A stretch of DNA of 64,000 bases from Paenibacillus cymbidii (GCF_004764705.1 NZ_SHLX01000009.1:1-64000); one strand, 5' to 3'. Counted from the first letter of the stretch, positions 17,501 to 27,103 are shown. The notes: a model not told the origin generated them from the sequence alone. Made by a program: numbers and translations.

Positions 17501-20013
17501 TCAATACATCCGATGTCAAAATGTATATCGGCGACAGCCAGGTCGGGATAGATTCGCTTGGCGGAGCATCAACCCAGATTGATTCGGAAACGAACGAAAC
17601 GTTCAATATGTTCGAATTCGATCTGCCTACCTTGCCGAACGGCAGAACGCAGGTAACGTTCATTCCTTCGGACGGTTCGGCGGAGAACTATTCGGGCCGC
17701 AGATCTTACATGCTGAACATCAACAACACGCCTTATATCATTCTGAACAACGTGTATAACGGCATGATCGTAAGAGAAGACATCCCGACGCTGGAAGGGC
17801 GTTTCGTGAATATGCCGCCGCTGAGCCCCTTGCCGCTCGATCCGGCGGATATGGCTGGCAAGAACTACGTGCAGCTGGTTACATCCGACAACCCGACGGA
17901 ATACATCGAGGCGAACAGCGATTCCACCTTCAATCATGCCTTGTTGCCGCTGCATGAAGGCCGCAATCAGCTGAAGCTGATGATTTACATCAACAATCAA
18001 TTGACGACCAGCACGACGATCGAAATTTTCAAATTCAGTACGGATGCGCCGGAAATTTTGAATATGAAGCCGGTCGAACTGACGGATGTGCCGAAGTACG
18101 TGCCGCAGAAGCTGCCGGACAACTATGCGACGTCGGAACGCAATGTTATTCTGACCGGTCAATTCGCCAACGCAACGGAAGTGAAGCTGACCGTCAAGCG
18201 CAAGAACGAGTCCAATCCGAACACTTGGGAAACGCTCTATGATCGCCGGTATGGGTCAAGCTTCTCGGAGCTGGATCCGATTTCCGACAACCCGGCCTTC
18301 ATCGACAGCATCGATCCGACAACGCTGCAATTTACGACCAGCCCGATCATGTTGTCCAAGACGGGAGCGACGACGTTCGAGCTGGCGATCACGAATTCGT
18401 CCAACGTTACCGTGACGAAGACGGTGACGATCAATCGTGAGCCGCTCGCATACGAAATTGTGTATCCGACGCTGGCGAAGAACGGCAAAGGACTGGATCA
18501 GGCAACGATCAACGGCAACTTCGTCGAAATCGAGATGAAGTCGGAGAACGCCGACAAGATTACTTTCGGCAAGAATGAAGCGATCAAACGAATTGTTACG
18601 GATCCCGAAACCGGGCTGCAGGAAGTACATTACTTTTATGAAATGAACGACTTGAAGGTCGGCGCCAACAACGTGAAATTTACGGTGACGCAAGGAACGC
18701 AGACAATCAACGGCGAGTTCGTTGTCTTCAACTCCGATACGCCGATCGAAGGCGCGCAGTTCAAGTCGGCGCTCAAGTCGGATATCAAGGCGTTCGACGG
18801 CATGCTTAACCTTAAGTTTCCCAAAGGCGTCAATCTGATGCGCAACGACTCGACACGCGTCAATCAATTTTTGACCACCGATCGCAAAATTGTGTTCGGC
18901 ATTGCCTCCAACGCGGACGGACGTGTCGACAAAATCAAGCATCCTTCGCCGACGGATGGGCAAGTGGACAACCCGAATCCGGTGATCGGAACGGAGGGGG
19001 CGCTTCTGCTGGAAGAGCCGACGTTCCGGTTCCGTCCGGCCAGCCCGCTGTTCTGGACGGACGCAGGCACGATCGCCGCGGATGAAACCGACCGGACGAA
19101 GGCGCTCACCGGCAGCGGCCGTGACCCTTACGATACGGACGAGTTCTACGCCCGGTCGCAGCAAGACCTTGTCGTTCCTTCCGAGCGAGGCACCTTGACA
19201 TTAAAATACGATCCATCGATTCGCACCGACGCTTGGAAGTACCTGACGGTGTATCATTACGATATTTTTGAAGACTACAAGGGAGTCACTCAATTCCGCT
19301 GGAAGAACATCGGCGGCGTGATCGAACCGAGCTCCCATACGATCACGGTTCCTTTCGAGAGCTTCGGCTATTATCAGGTCATGTACATGGACCAAAGCTT
19401 TGACGACGTCACCGGGCACCAATGGGCTCGAGATCAACTCGACACCTTGTATGCCAAAGGATATATGCTTAACAAGTCGAACGCGGCGTTTGAACCGGAA
19501 GATCCGATTACCCGCGGCGAGTTCGCTACGCTGCTTGTGAAGATTTTCGAAATTCCGCTTCAATATACAGAGACGCCGACATTCACTGACGTGCTGCGGA
19601 TCAATCCGCTTACCAACGGCCTCTACGATTACCGGTACATTGAAACGGCAGCCAAGGTAGGCGTCGTGCGTGGCATGGACGGCGGCAGGTTTGCGCCGGA
19701 CGACGCGATTACGCGTCAGGATGCGGCGGTCATGATTGCCCGGGCGGCGAACCTGAAGATCGGCTCCGACGACATCAAGGCGCTTACGTCGCTGCAGAAG
19801 ACGTTCACCGACGCCAACGGTATCGACATCTATGCCCGCACTTCTGTCGAAGCGGTGACGAAGGCAGGGTTGATCGAAGGCAAGGACAACGTGCTCCTGC
19901 AGGGCCAGAAGAAACCGACCGTACGCTTCGATCCGGAAGAGAACTTCTCCCGCGCCGAGGCGGCGGAAGTGGCGATTCGCGTGCTGCGCCAATACAAGAA
20001 AATACCGAAATAA
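14575..20013 (+). CDS. Giant secreted SLH-domain protein with C-terminal SLH triplet
   Basis: The 1812-residue exported protein starts at GTG 14575 behind the strong site GGGAGGTACT. Its signal peptide runs to about residue 35 (basic KKKSKS, hydrophobic core, then LAPLTAMA). The long middle consists of beta-rich segments resembling repeated Ig/TIG-like folds, with frequent Thr/Asn/Ser. Three SLH domains end the protein at about residues 1607-1665 (FDDVTGHQWARDQLDTLYAK), 1668-1738 (with DDAITRQDAAVMIARAANL) and 1743-1812 (with EENFSRAEAAEVAIRVL). These would hold it on the pyruvylated polymer. An in-frame ATG at 14545 lacks a ribosome site. No enzymatic motif was recognised; a structural surface role is inferred. 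Confidence 0.85.
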   Translation: MKKKSKSWLSMTIVTTMLATMLLSALAPLTAMADVSRITIKPPWWTAFDISSGRPAPTEDASIPRVTSARITVEATIQNISDVQVPNMYYEITNVTTGAAPVVENKNHAYHQPGSFDITFNNVQLTEGLNKIVVKLGDTNSIASSPAWVYFTPTTTISDLTINDQPFLDGKFFPDVPSSSTAISIKGKAPNASEVQVNVMGDAQTKNAFFSNGSFFFSADDANKAGSAATFRLKPGDNVISMTARNAQRSYQTTKRFVYDNGKPFAFNAKISDNDSSVADPVKYDLISSPTINSASGTGQVDISTSLKIDLNTSGQPKYRFVDAILNGQKLGSYDVGNADQALSVTAVNPTKLYSEYGKMLVSVVGSALHDAIVLAIKQGGSEITYLNPQISLDRRVALFDLPGGLIGNYAVEVRDENDKVLYSDLSRSVPVSNVNNGSYLDVEAPAIPVHEGDTAQVGDLSGIDTSGATPSVKVEITDLTGQVVIGNASVQIDAGTYTLPAGLREGEYKLRASVNNIPLSENYLQILDKIPAQPVITSKVPVNVSTLASGDYYFSVTGTSLPSNLDEIIELSLYSGNSYDNRNDELPIPIDPEYVELGPSSMTMRVESGERIQLFSDYDPDNPTVKSRDWKLHLVVRPKFKNGDDIGTDYTVTSPTAVVRAQYVDDTAPSTPVEFINNMYPITTDSTNPRQIATGSASQVRVEGTNLPTDKTQLVAQMLSETGGAVSGVVSVIDAPDGSTATISIPSLNAGNYFITLRDKANPYALASFPISVVGPKMTKIAPNYVDMNMTGTIAVTGAGFGKSSYVLDNYKLRFRPEGDPTAPSVDLGGGSMNASGQLLFPFTSNFLANGTYDVSIVYAGNEVQGTPQKFTVTTPSILRENPTLSRVNRYKVYDFQKSLPVSTNDRNQILEFRFYNSAIDTAPSTKFNFTYIDTIQPYVDHVHYKDPLTGMTLSGTADSEIDEQPAKLYVMANINTSDVKMYIGDSQVGIDSLGGASTQIDSETNETFNMFEFDLPTLPNGRTQVTFIPSDGSAENYSGRRSYMLNINNTPYIILNNVYNGMIVREDIPTLEGRFVNMPPLSPLPLDPADMAGKNYVQLVTSDNPTEYIEANSDSTFNHALLPLHEGRNQLKLMIYINNQLTTSTTIEIFKFSTDAPEILNMKPVELTDVPKYVPQKLPDNYATSERNVILTGQFANATEVKLTVKRKNESNPNTWETLYDRRYGSSFSELDPISDNPAFIDSIDPTTLQFTTSPIMLSKTGATTFELAITNSSNVTVTKTVTINREPLAYEIVYPTLAKNGKGLDQATINGNFVEIEMKSENADKITFGKNEAIKRIVTDPETGLQEVHYFYEMNDLKVGANNVKFTVTQGTQTINGEFVVFNSDTPIEGAQFKSALKSDIKAFDGMLNLKFPKGVNLMRNDSTRVNQFLTTDRKIVFGIASNADGRVDKIKHPSPTDGQVDNPNPVIGTEGALLLEEPTFRFRPASPLFWTDAGTIAADETDRTKALTGSGRDPYDTDEFYARSQQDLVVPSERGTLTLKYDPSIRTDAWKYLTVYHYDIFEDYKGVTQFRWKNIGGVIEPSSHTITVPFESFGYYQVMYMDQSFDDVTGHQWARDQLDTLYAKGYMLNKSNAAFEPEDPITRGEFATLLVKIFEIPLQYTETPTFTDVLRINPLTNGLYDYRYIETAAKVGVVRGMDGGRFAPDDAITRQDAAVMIARAANLKIGSDDIKALTSLQKTFTDANGIDIYARTSVEAVTKAGLIEGKDNVLLQGQKKPTVRFDPEENFSRAEAAEVAIRVLRQYKKIPK

Positions 20014-20037
20014 CAGGCCTTTGGCCCTGCGTCCGCG

Positions 20038-20072
20038 ACAAACTGCCGGCATTCGTCCGGCAGTTTGTTTCT
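20038..20072 (+). terminator. Intrinsic terminator after the giant SLH gene
   Basis: A 12-bp perfect stem (ACAAACTGCCGG pairing with CCGGCAGTTTGT) encloses a 7-base loop and is followed by TTCT. Confidence 0.8.
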
Positions 20073-20130
20073 GCTTGGAAGAGGTTGGGTAAGTAGGTGT
20101 GGCGAGCCCGCAGATGGAAAATGTTTGACG

Positions 20131-20159
20131 GTGACGGTCGCATTCGTTCCATGTATACT
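20131..20159 (+). promoter_or_regulatory. Possible upstream promoter of the S-layer gene
   Basis: GTGACG at 20131-20136 and TATACT at 20154-20159 are 17 bases apart. The -35 is imperfect, so this is a weaker candidate than the promoter at 20334-20362. Multiple promoters are common before S-layer genes. Confidence 0.35.
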
Positions 20160-20333
20160 AAGTTTCGTGGCGGAAATTCATAACGTGACTGGCACAACCC
20201 GGCAACACAGGAAACGTTAATTTATTTTCACGAGTGCCGCAACTTTTTCCCGGGGCGAGCGTTTAATACTGTGAAATACATGCGAAAACCGTGTAATGTC
20301 AACGGATTGTTGGGTAAATTTCACAAAATATTC

Positions 20334-20362
20334 TTTACGGGGTATGGGCGCCATTGTATAAT
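20334..20362 (+). promoter_or_regulatory. Strong SigA-type promoter of the S-layer gene
   Basis: TTTACG at 20334-20339 and a perfect TATAAT at 20357-20362 are exactly 17 bases apart. Transcription would begin near 20369, giving a leader of about 180 bases before ATG 20553. Confidence 0.7.
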
Positions 20363-20368
20363 GTTAAA

Positions 20369-20552
20369 GTGGTGTCGACTTCTCTATCTCCATACTTACT
20401 AGTTTCCTAGTTTCTGCGGTATCAGCCGCAGACTTTATTTCATAATTCCGCTCAACTCTGGAAAGGGGGTGAATCGGCCAATGAGGGAATCGAGCTCATC
20501 TTTTAAAGAAAACTCTCAACAACCGTTATTTCGAGGAGGAGACAAAAAGGTT
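20369..20552 (+). other. Long S-layer mRNA leader with hairpin and two ribosome-binding sites
   Basis: This leader lies between the strong promoter and the S-layer start. It contains a 6-bp hairpin (CTGCGG 20414-20419 with CCGCAG 20426-20431). It also has two Shine-Dalgarno sequences in front of starts in the same frame. AAAGGGGGTGA at 20462-20472 precedes ATG 20481 (or GTG 20469), and GAGGAGGAGAC precedes ATG 20553. Long stable leaders and tandem in-frame starts have been described for the Brevibacillus brevis 47 cell-wall protein operon. No other gene is visible in 20073-20468. Confidence 0.55.
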
Positions 20553-23500
20553 ATGAAGAAAAGTTTATCTTTGATTCTGGCCATCGCTTTGGTATTTACC
20601 ATGGCTGCATCCGCGTTCGCGGCAGACACGGCAACAACCACTAGCGATTCCAGCGCAACAGCAACGTCTGCAACCTACACAACCCAAGAGAAATACGATC
20701 AGCTCGTCGCTGCAGGCATTTTCGAAGGCGACGAAGACGGTCTTCCGCATCTTGATGCGAAAATGACCCGCGCACAATTCGCGAAAATCCTTGCTAAAGT
20801 ATTCGGCCTGAGTGAAGACGCCGCTGCTGCTAGCAAAGCTTACAGCGATCTTGACGGCGCAAGCTGGGCAGCCGGCTTTATCGGCGCAGTTACCAAAGCA
20901 GGTTTGATGGAAGGCGACGCTGGCAAGTTCATGCCGTCGGCTGACGTTACTACCGAGCAACTGGCAACTGTACTGGTACGCGGCTTCGATCTGAAACCAG
21001 TAGCTGGTGCTAAAGTTCCAGGCACTTCCGACTGGGCAGCAGGTTATGTTCAAGCGGCTCTTGACGCGAAGCTCATTCCTGCAACAGCTGACTACACGAA
21101 AGCAGCACTTCGCGGCGCTTTGGTAGAAGCAGGTTACTCGGCTTATGAAGTGATAACAAAGCCAACACCAACACCAACACCAACACCAACGCCGACACCG
21201 GCAGCTAAAGGTCTTGACCTTGCTTCAGCCGTGGCTTTGAACAGCAAAGTAGTAGAAGTGAAATTGAATACTGCTGCTGCAACTGCAGATGTTGCTGCAA
21301 CGAATGTCACAGTGAAAGATGCTGCAGGCGCAGACGTGGCAGTATCCGCAGTAGCGGTTGCACCTTATGTAACGGACAGCAAAACATTGCTTGTAACTCT
21401 TGGCGCTGATACAAAAGTAGGAACGCTTTATACGTTAACGAGCGCTACGAAATCGATTAACTTCGGCGGTAAAGCAGTTGATACTGCGAAACCTACAGTT
21501 TCCACAGTTGAGGGTACAGACGCCTATGAAGTAACGGTTACCTTTAACGAAGCTGTTTCTCTGGAAGGTGCTTCGTTCGTCCTTGCCGAAGCATACGGCT
21601 CCAAAACCGCTCTTGAAGTGAAAAGCTTCAAGTATACGGCAAACAACGTTGTTGTTCTGACAACAGCTGATCAGAAGGACTTTACGCTGTATGGCGCAAC
21701 AATTTCCGGTGCATCTGACTTTGCCGGCAACAAAATGGACAACAGCACTGATAAGACGTTCACGGGTATTGCTGCAAGCACAGCAGCACTGAAAGTGGTA
21801 AAAGCATACTCGAACAATCCGGACGAAGTAACAATCGAATTCAACGTTAACGTTGATCCGGCTACAATTAACGCTGCCGCTTTCAAGGTTGAAGAAGCTT
21901 ACGGCAGCCAAACAGTATTGACGGTTACTGATGCGAGACTCGCTACTACTAGCGATAACAATTCGCTCAACAATGGCACGAAGTTGACAGCAAGTGAAGT
22001 CAAGAAAGCGATTGTTGTCTCGGTTGGCGCTCAAAAAGCTGCAACACTTTACAAAGTAACAGCAACTGGATTGAAGACACTTTATGGTAAGGATCAAGAC
22101 GCTTCCGTCAATAGCACAACATTCACGGGAACGCCTAAACCAGCAGCAGCTTTCACATACACAGTCAATAACGGCGTTGCTGCAAGCAACACATCTGTAG
22201 TGTTGAACTTCCCGAATAAATTGGTTAAGGAAGATGCCGAGAACGTAGCTAACTACGTAATCGCTGAGTCCTATGGCGATAAAGCAGCGGTTGCTGTTTC
22301 CAAAGCGGCTCTTAGCACCGACGGCAAAGTAGTTACGCTTACGGTCGGAGCTCTCAAAACAGTGCTCTACAGTGTAACTGTCACGAACTTGAAAGACATT
22401 TACGGCAATGCAATTAAGACGGATAGCAGCGCCAATGTAGTTCCTTTCTCGGGCGTTGCTGTAGCAGCTAAGATTTCGGCAATCAACTCGATTGCATACT
22501 TGAATGGATCGGATACTGTAATTGAAGTTGAATTCAACCAATCCGTGGGCTCTAACGCTACTGACGTATCCTTATACACAATTGATAACAGCATTGGATA
22601 TCCTGAAAAGGTAGTTAAGTCGGCTGCAACTAAAGTGCAATTGACGATTCCGAAATTGACCGTTGGGACGCTGTATAAACTGACAGTCAAAGGTTTGCTG
22701 AATGCTGATGGAGTAGTTACCGATTCGGCTGGCGTATCCAGAGACTTTGTTGGTAAAGGCATCGCAGTAGGAGTACCGGCACTTCAGGGCGTTATTGCAC
22801 TTGACAACCAAACGATCAAAGTGTTCTTCGACCGAGATGTTACCGGTTCGCTGATCAAAGGAGCGATCTGGAACAGTGCGGACAACACATTGGTTGCTGG
22901 CGCATTGACTTATGTGCATGGTAATGGCACTGCTACAGATTTGTCGACTTTGAACGAGTATGCTTACCAAGATGCAACAGACAAAAACGCACTAGTAGTT
23001 CGTATTGAAACAGCGAGTGCATTTGCTGCGGCTAACAAAAACGTCGCTGATGCTGCGTTCCGTCTGAATGGCGACACGAACAAGTTCACGAGCTCTAACT
23101 CGAAGCTGTTCTCGCCGATTGAAACGGCGCCAGCCAAAATTACGATTGATAACGTTTTGGCGCTGAACAGCACAACGCTTCGTCTGTACTTCAACCAAGC
23201 GGTCTCTTTCAACGGTACGCCGTTTGCAAGCGTAGAATCTACTAACACTGCAGCTTACAATGTTCTTGGCAATATACTGAGCAGTGCGGTGGCAGTGGAT
23301 TCGACGAAACGAGTATACGACTTTGCGTTGTCCACTGCGCTTGCTACTAATGGATCTTACTGGATCGTAGTAGACCCAACTTTGACTGGCACAAATACTA
23401 CGGCCAATGGTTCTAAAGCAATCAGCGACACTGCAGTAGCCGCAACTGCGAACAATTACGTGACAGTAAACTACTCGTCCGGAGCTTACAGAGTGCAATT

Positions 23501-24296
23501 CGCAGGTAATACTACTGCTGCAGCTGATTTGAAGAACGTTTCGGTAATCGCGTTGGATGAGAAGACATTGAAGGTCTACTACCCGACGATGATGAATAAT
23601 CAAGCTGCACCGAACGTTGCTTCGGTACTGGATAAAACCAACTATGAAATTGTAGATGGTCAATCCGTTCCAGCCGCAGTTACCATGAACGATAACGCAG
23701 CTTTCAGCGGCTTAACGCATATCGGTGAAATCACTTATAGCTCCACCGATAACTCGGTAACAATTACGTTGAACCAAACAATTAAAACAGCTACAAACGG
23801 TGCATTCCTCCGTCTGGCTACTTCGATCAAGAATGCAACGGGTACTTCGGCTGTTAAAGATGGAGCCAACAAGATTTCGAAACAGTTTGCAATTAGCTCT
23901 GCCGCTTCGACGAAAGTTGCAGTAACTAGCGCAACTTACTCGGCAGGAAAAATTACAGTTACTTTCAACATGCAGACTAAGACACCTAATGATGTCAATA
24001 CAAGCACTTATGGTATTGGCACAGGTCAAGAACTCAAAATTACTGTAGTTGTTGGCGGTGTAGCAACAACATTGCTGCCGGCTAATATCGACGGTGTTGT
24101 AGCGAAAAACGGTAGCACAGTTGTAGGTAATTCGAACACAGCTTATATCACCACGATTGAGTACACTTTGAATCCTGCATTTGCAGCAACGTTGACTGCT
24201 GGCGGTGTAGGTAAAGTAGATGTGGACTTGACAACCTTGCAAGGCATTAACGGCAATGGATCTAATGCAGATTCCTACGCTGTATTTGGTCAATAA
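20553..24296 (+). CDS. Probable main S-layer protein, N-terminal SLH domains
   Basis: The 1247-residue exported protein has a classic signal peptide (MKKSLSLILAIALVFTMAAS, cleavage after ASAFA). Three SLH-like repeats follow at about residues 35-195, with motifs KMTRAQFAKILAKVFGL, DVTTEQLATVLVRGF and a weaker third. A Thr-Pro repeat linker lies at about 203-218, then a long Ala/Val/Thr/Asn-rich array of Ig-like SbsA-type repeats recognisable by recurring VTFN and LYTLT-like strands. Codon use is narrow and more AT-rich than its neighbours, as in very highly expressed S-layer genes. ATG 20553 has the best signal peptide, but in-frame starts at 20469/20481 have an even better ribosome site. The strong promoter, long leader and 20-bp terminator stem all suggest an abundant product. 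Confidence 0.88.
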   Translation: MKKSLSLILAIALVFTMAASAFAADTATTTSDSSATATSATYTTQEKYDQLVAAGIFEGDEDGLPHLDAKMTRAQFAKILAKVFGLSEDAAAASKAYSDLDGASWAAGFIGAVTKAGLMEGDAGKFMPSADVTTEQLATVLVRGFDLKPVAGAKVPGTSDWAAGYVQAALDAKLIPATADYTKAALRGALVEAGYSAYEVITKPTPTPTPTPTPTPAAKGLDLASAVALNSKVVEVKLNTAAATADVAATNVTVKDAAGADVAVSAVAVAPYVTDSKTLLVTLGADTKVGTLYTLTSATKSINFGGKAVDTAKPTVSTVEGTDAYEVTVTFNEAVSLEGASFVLAEAYGSKTALEVKSFKYTANNVVVLTTADQKDFTLYGATISGASDFAGNKMDNSTDKTFTGIAASTAALKVVKAYSNNPDEVTIEFNVNVDPATINAAAFKVEEAYGSQTVLTVTDARLATTSDNNSLNNGTKLTASEVKKAIVVSVGAQKAATLYKVTATGLKTLYGKDQDASVNSTTFTGTPKPAAAFTYTVNNGVAASNTSVVLNFPNKLVKEDAENVANYVIAESYGDKAAVAVSKAALSTDGKVVTLTVGALKTVLYSVTVTNLKDIYGNAIKTDSSANVVPFSGVAVAAKISAINSIAYLNGSDTVIEVEFNQSVGSNATDVSLYTIDNSIGYPEKVVKSAATKVQLTIPKLTVGTLYKLTVKGLLNADGVVTDSAGVSRDFVGKGIAVGVPALQGVIALDNQTIKVFFDRDVTGSLIKGAIWNSADNTLVAGALTYVHGNGTATDLSTLNEYAYQDATDKNALVVRIETASAFAAANKNVADAAFRLNGDTNKFTSSNSKLFSPIETAPAKITIDNVLALNSTTLRLYFNQAVSFNGTPFASVESTNTAAYNVLGNILSSAVAVDSTKRVYDFALSTALATNGSYWIVVDPTLTGTNTTANGSKAISDTAVAATANNYVTVNYSSGAYRVQFAGNTTAAADLKNVSVIALDEKTLKVYYPTMMNNQAAPNVASVLDKTNYEIVDGQSVPAAVTMNDNAAFSGLTHIGEITYSSTDNSVTITLNQTIKTATNGAFLRLATSIKNATGTSAVKDGANKISKQFAISSAASTKVAVTSATYSAGKITVTFNMQTKTPNDVNTSTYGIGTGQELKITVVVGGVATTLLPANIDGVVAKNGSTVVGNSNTAYITTIEYTLNPAFAATLTAGGVGKVDVDLTTLQGINGNGSNADSYAVFGQ

Positions 24297-24302
24297 TTAC
24301 TT

Positions 24303-24346
24303 CACAAAAAAGGAGAGAGTGGGTTTCCACTCTCTCCTTTTTTGTG
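24303..24346 (+). terminator. Very strong terminator after the S-layer gene
   Basis: A perfect 20-bp stem runs from 24303-24322 to 24327-24346 with a 4-base loop. It carries T-rich sequence on the 3' arm and A-rich on the 5' arm, so it could work in both directions. The rest of 24347-24483 shows no clear gene. Confidence 0.92.
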
Positions 24347-24483
24347 TTTTGTTCAAAAAGGGGAGAGGAAAATATAAGCCGTAAAAATACAATTCATTTA
24401 CTACAGCAACAAATTGATCGGGATCGCGTCTAATAGAGTAGTAAAGAGAACAGATACCTAATTAAATTGTTGAGGTGAATAGA

Positions 24484-27024
24484 ATGAAAAAGGCCTTCGT
24501 ATATTTAATTGCTGTATTATTATTTCTTAATAGCGCGATGTTTGTTTCAGCCGATGCTTCAATTGATTCCAAGGTTGCTGCACTAAACAAACTCACGTTA
24601 CTACAAGGTGATGGTGTTAGTTTTAACTTGTCTGGAAAATTAAAACGAAGTGAAGCCGCTACTTTTATTGTTCGTATTCTCGGCAAAGAGGCATACGTCA
24701 CAGCCAATCAGCAACAGTATGCAACCAGTTCTTTTGGCGATGTGAAAAATACGGACTGGTTCGCGGCTAGTGTGGGGTATTGCGTGGCTGAGAAGATTAT
24801 AAGTGGATTCCCGGACGGGAATTATTATCCGGATGAGTATGTGAGCGAAAAAGCGTTTTTCAAACTTGTTCTGGGAGCGCTCGGCTACATAGAAGGAACC
24901 GATTTTACATGGGATACCGTATATTTGTTTGCGTATTCCGTCGGATTGGTTTCGGATGCGAAGTATAAAACTCAAACGCAGGACAACACAGATTTTTTGC
25001 GGGAAGATGTCGTGAGTACTTTATATCGGGGACTTACGATTCCATTGAAGGGGGCTAAAGCGACGATTGTCGATGTATTGGTCAACAATCATATCATCGA
25101 ACGCAAGACTGCGGCCGATCTCGGCTTGGTTCGTGATACTATTCCAACTGCTATCGGCTCTATCCAGCACGTCAGTGATACTGAACTGAAAATTATATGG
25201 AATGAAGAGATCAGAGCGCTGGTATTTAATCAAATCAGCGTCTTTGAAACGGGGAATCCGACGACTAAGCTTGACGTGAGTATTGTCAAGCAAACTGGTA
25301 CTGAAACCGTTATTCAGATTGCAGCACAAAAAGCGGATCAAGACTACTCTCTGGAAGTTTCAAATGTCACTGATGCAGAAGGTAACGATAATACTTCGGT
25401 GAAATCATCCTTCAAAGGCTATACTCCACTCAAAATAACAAGCGCTACTGCAGTCAGCGAACGAAAGGTTACAGTGGAGTTTAACAAAAAAGTGAAAGCC
25501 GTCGCGGCGGATGCGATCAAAATATATGAAAGTTCAGCCGTGTCGAATGCGATAAGTGCCAAGATTGAAGAGCAAACCGACCATTCCATAACCATATCAA
25601 CATCGTTGCAGAAGTCGGATGTTCCATATACGATCCAGGTAGCCCAGGTAGCCGATGATGATGGAGTCGTTTCTTCGCAAACGGCACAATTCAAAGGTTA
25701 TAAGATTCCAGAGATTAAATCGGATTTGTTTAAAGTAAGCAAAGTTGTTCCGGTAAGTAAAAATGTGCTGAACGTGTATTTTACGCAACCGATCAATGGA
25801 AATATTGCCTTCCCTGCTTATTATCAAATTTTGAAAAATAACCAGGACTACATTGGCGGCAGTTTTACATCCATGACCATTCGGGCATTGCCGACCGCCA
25901 ATAATGTGGTCAGTATATATCTGAAAGATCATTACATTAGTGATGATGCTACTTACACGCTGAAAATCAGTGGTGATGTGACTAGCATTTACGGTGTTCG
26001 ACTGAATGCAGGAACCACTAGCACCGTAGCTTTCTCCGGGAGCAACGAAGAGAACACTCCATTCCAAATAAGAAATGTATTTCCTGTTGATTCAAATACC
26101 ATTGCATTGGAATTTAGCAGAGAGATTGATACTGTGTCAGCAGAGCAAATAGGCAATTATGCAGTAACGAGTACGAGCGGCATGCCTTATGGTGTACTGA
26201 AAGCATCTGTTCCAAACATTGGGCAAGGAAAGTTCATACACATATCGCTAGCGGGCGATCTAAGCAAGGATAACGACTACAAGGTTGTTGTGAAAAATGT
26301 GAATGACATCTTTAATCAAACGGTGATCACAGAGTCAACGGTTGGTTTTGCCGGTCAAGGAATACCATCGATAAAGGATTTGCAAATTATCAACATTACA
26401 GCGGCGGATAAATCATCTTTGCTTGTATATTTCGATCGTGAAGTGGATTTATTGACTGCAATGAATTCAACCATCTATTCAATTCAAGGCATAACGGACA
26501 GTGGGTTCTATTCCTCGGTCGCAAATGCTTACATCGATTCGGCTGCGCCGTATTATGTGAAGCTGTTCTTGCCAGTAGGGAAAGAAGTTACCAATTCCAA
26601 TTCATATAAACTAACGATATTTAACTCCATTCAAGATCAGAATGGAAATTACCCATCTGCGCCAATAGTATACAACTTTAACGGTTCGGCTGATGCCAAT
26701 GTCAAGCCAATGATAACAAGTGCGAAGATTGTCGGAAGCGATGTGGTGTTGGTAGCTTTGCATAAAGAACTAACCGCATCGGGTATGAACCTGTCATCCA
26801 GCAACTACAATCTGGAGACCAGAGATGGGAGTAACACCGTAACCATCAAGACACCGCTGAGCGTAAGCCTAGTAAATCCCACGACTCTAGCGATCAAGTT
26901 TCAGGATTTAGATATTAATAAGAATTATACGTTAAATTTTACTTCTTTGACCGATTATTCGGGCGTATACACAAGAACACAGACGGACGGTTTTACAAGC
27001 ATCCCTGTTACAATAGGAAACTGA
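24484..27024 (+). CDS. Secreted SLH-type surface protein with degenerate SLH repeats
   Basis: The 846-residue protein begins at ATG 24484 (ribosome site TTGAGGTG) with a signal peptide ending near SADA. Three N-terminal SLH-like repeats occupy about residues 25-200. Only remnants of the SLH signature remain (KLKRSEAATFIVRILG, YVSEKAFFKLVLGALGY, FLREDVVSTLYRGL), so wall binding could be weaker. The rest is a chain of Ig-like units, each with an AVSERKVTVEFNKKV-type strand, close in style to the S-layer protein upstream. The gene is markedly more AT-rich than the flanking chromosome. It may be a second S-layer-associated protein that diverged after duplication. Confidence 0.8.
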   Translation: MKKAFVYLIAVLLFLNSAMFVSADASIDSKVAALNKLTLLQGDGVSFNLSGKLKRSEAATFIVRILGKEAYVTANQQQYATSSFGDVKNTDWFAASVGYCVAEKIISGFPDGNYYPDEYVSEKAFFKLVLGALGYIEGTDFTWDTVYLFAYSVGLVSDAKYKTQTQDNTDFLREDVVSTLYRGLTIPLKGAKATIVDVLVNNHIIERKTAADLGLVRDTIPTAIGSIQHVSDTELKIIWNEEIRALVFNQISVFETGNPTTKLDVSIVKQTGTETVIQIAAQKADQDYSLEVSNVTDAEGNDNTSVKSSFKGYTPLKITSATAVSERKVTVEFNKKVKAVAADAIKIYESSAVSNAISAKIEEQTDHSITISTSLQKSDVPYTIQVAQVADDDGVVSSQTAQFKGYKIPEIKSDLFKVSKVVPVSKNVLNVYFTQPINGNIAFPAYYQILKNNQDYIGGSFTSMTIRALPTANNVVSIYLKDHYISDDATYTLKISGDVTSIYGVRLNAGTTSTVAFSGSNEENTPFQIRNVFPVDSNTIALEFSREIDTVSAEQIGNYAVTSTSGMPYGVLKASVPNIGQGKFIHISLAGDLSKDNDYKVVVKNVNDIFNQTVITESTVGFAGQGIPSIKDLQIINITAADKSSLLVYFDREVDLLTAMNSTIYSIQGITDSGFYSSVANAYIDSAAPYYVKLFLPVGKEVTNSNSYKLTIFNSIQDQNGNYPSAPIVYNFNGSADANVKPMITSAKIVGSDVVLVALHKELTASGMNLSSSNYNLETRDGSNTVTIKTPLSVSLVNPTTLAIKFQDLDINKNYTLNFTSLTDYSGVYTRTQTDGFTSIPVTIGN

Positions 27025-27032
27025 TACATTCA

Positions 27033-27073
27033 AAGGGAAGAGACTTCAGCTTTGCGGGGAAGTCTTTTCCCTT
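27033..27073 (+). terminator. Intrinsic terminator after the second SLH gene
   Basis: A 14-bp stem with one G-U pair (27033-27046 with 27060-27073) and a 13-base loop. It lacks a clear U tract, so efficiency is uncertain. Confidence 0.6.
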
Positions 27074-27103
27074 ATAATGAACCATTCGGAGGGAATATTG
27101 TAA

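Noticed and set aside
20125..20159. TTGACG at 20125 paired with TATACT at 20154
   Set aside because: The spacer would be 23 bases, too long; the GTGACG alternative with 17 bases was kept at low confidence.
21160..21205. ACACCA-type tandem repeat that looks like a repeat array
   Set aside because: It encodes the Thr-Pro linker of the S-layer protein; there are no spacers, so it is not a CRISPR array.
27052..27100. TATAAT at 27073 as promoter of the small secreted protein
   Set aside because: The best upstream partner (TTGCGG) has only a 15-base spacer and the site overlaps the terminator stem, so it was not listed.
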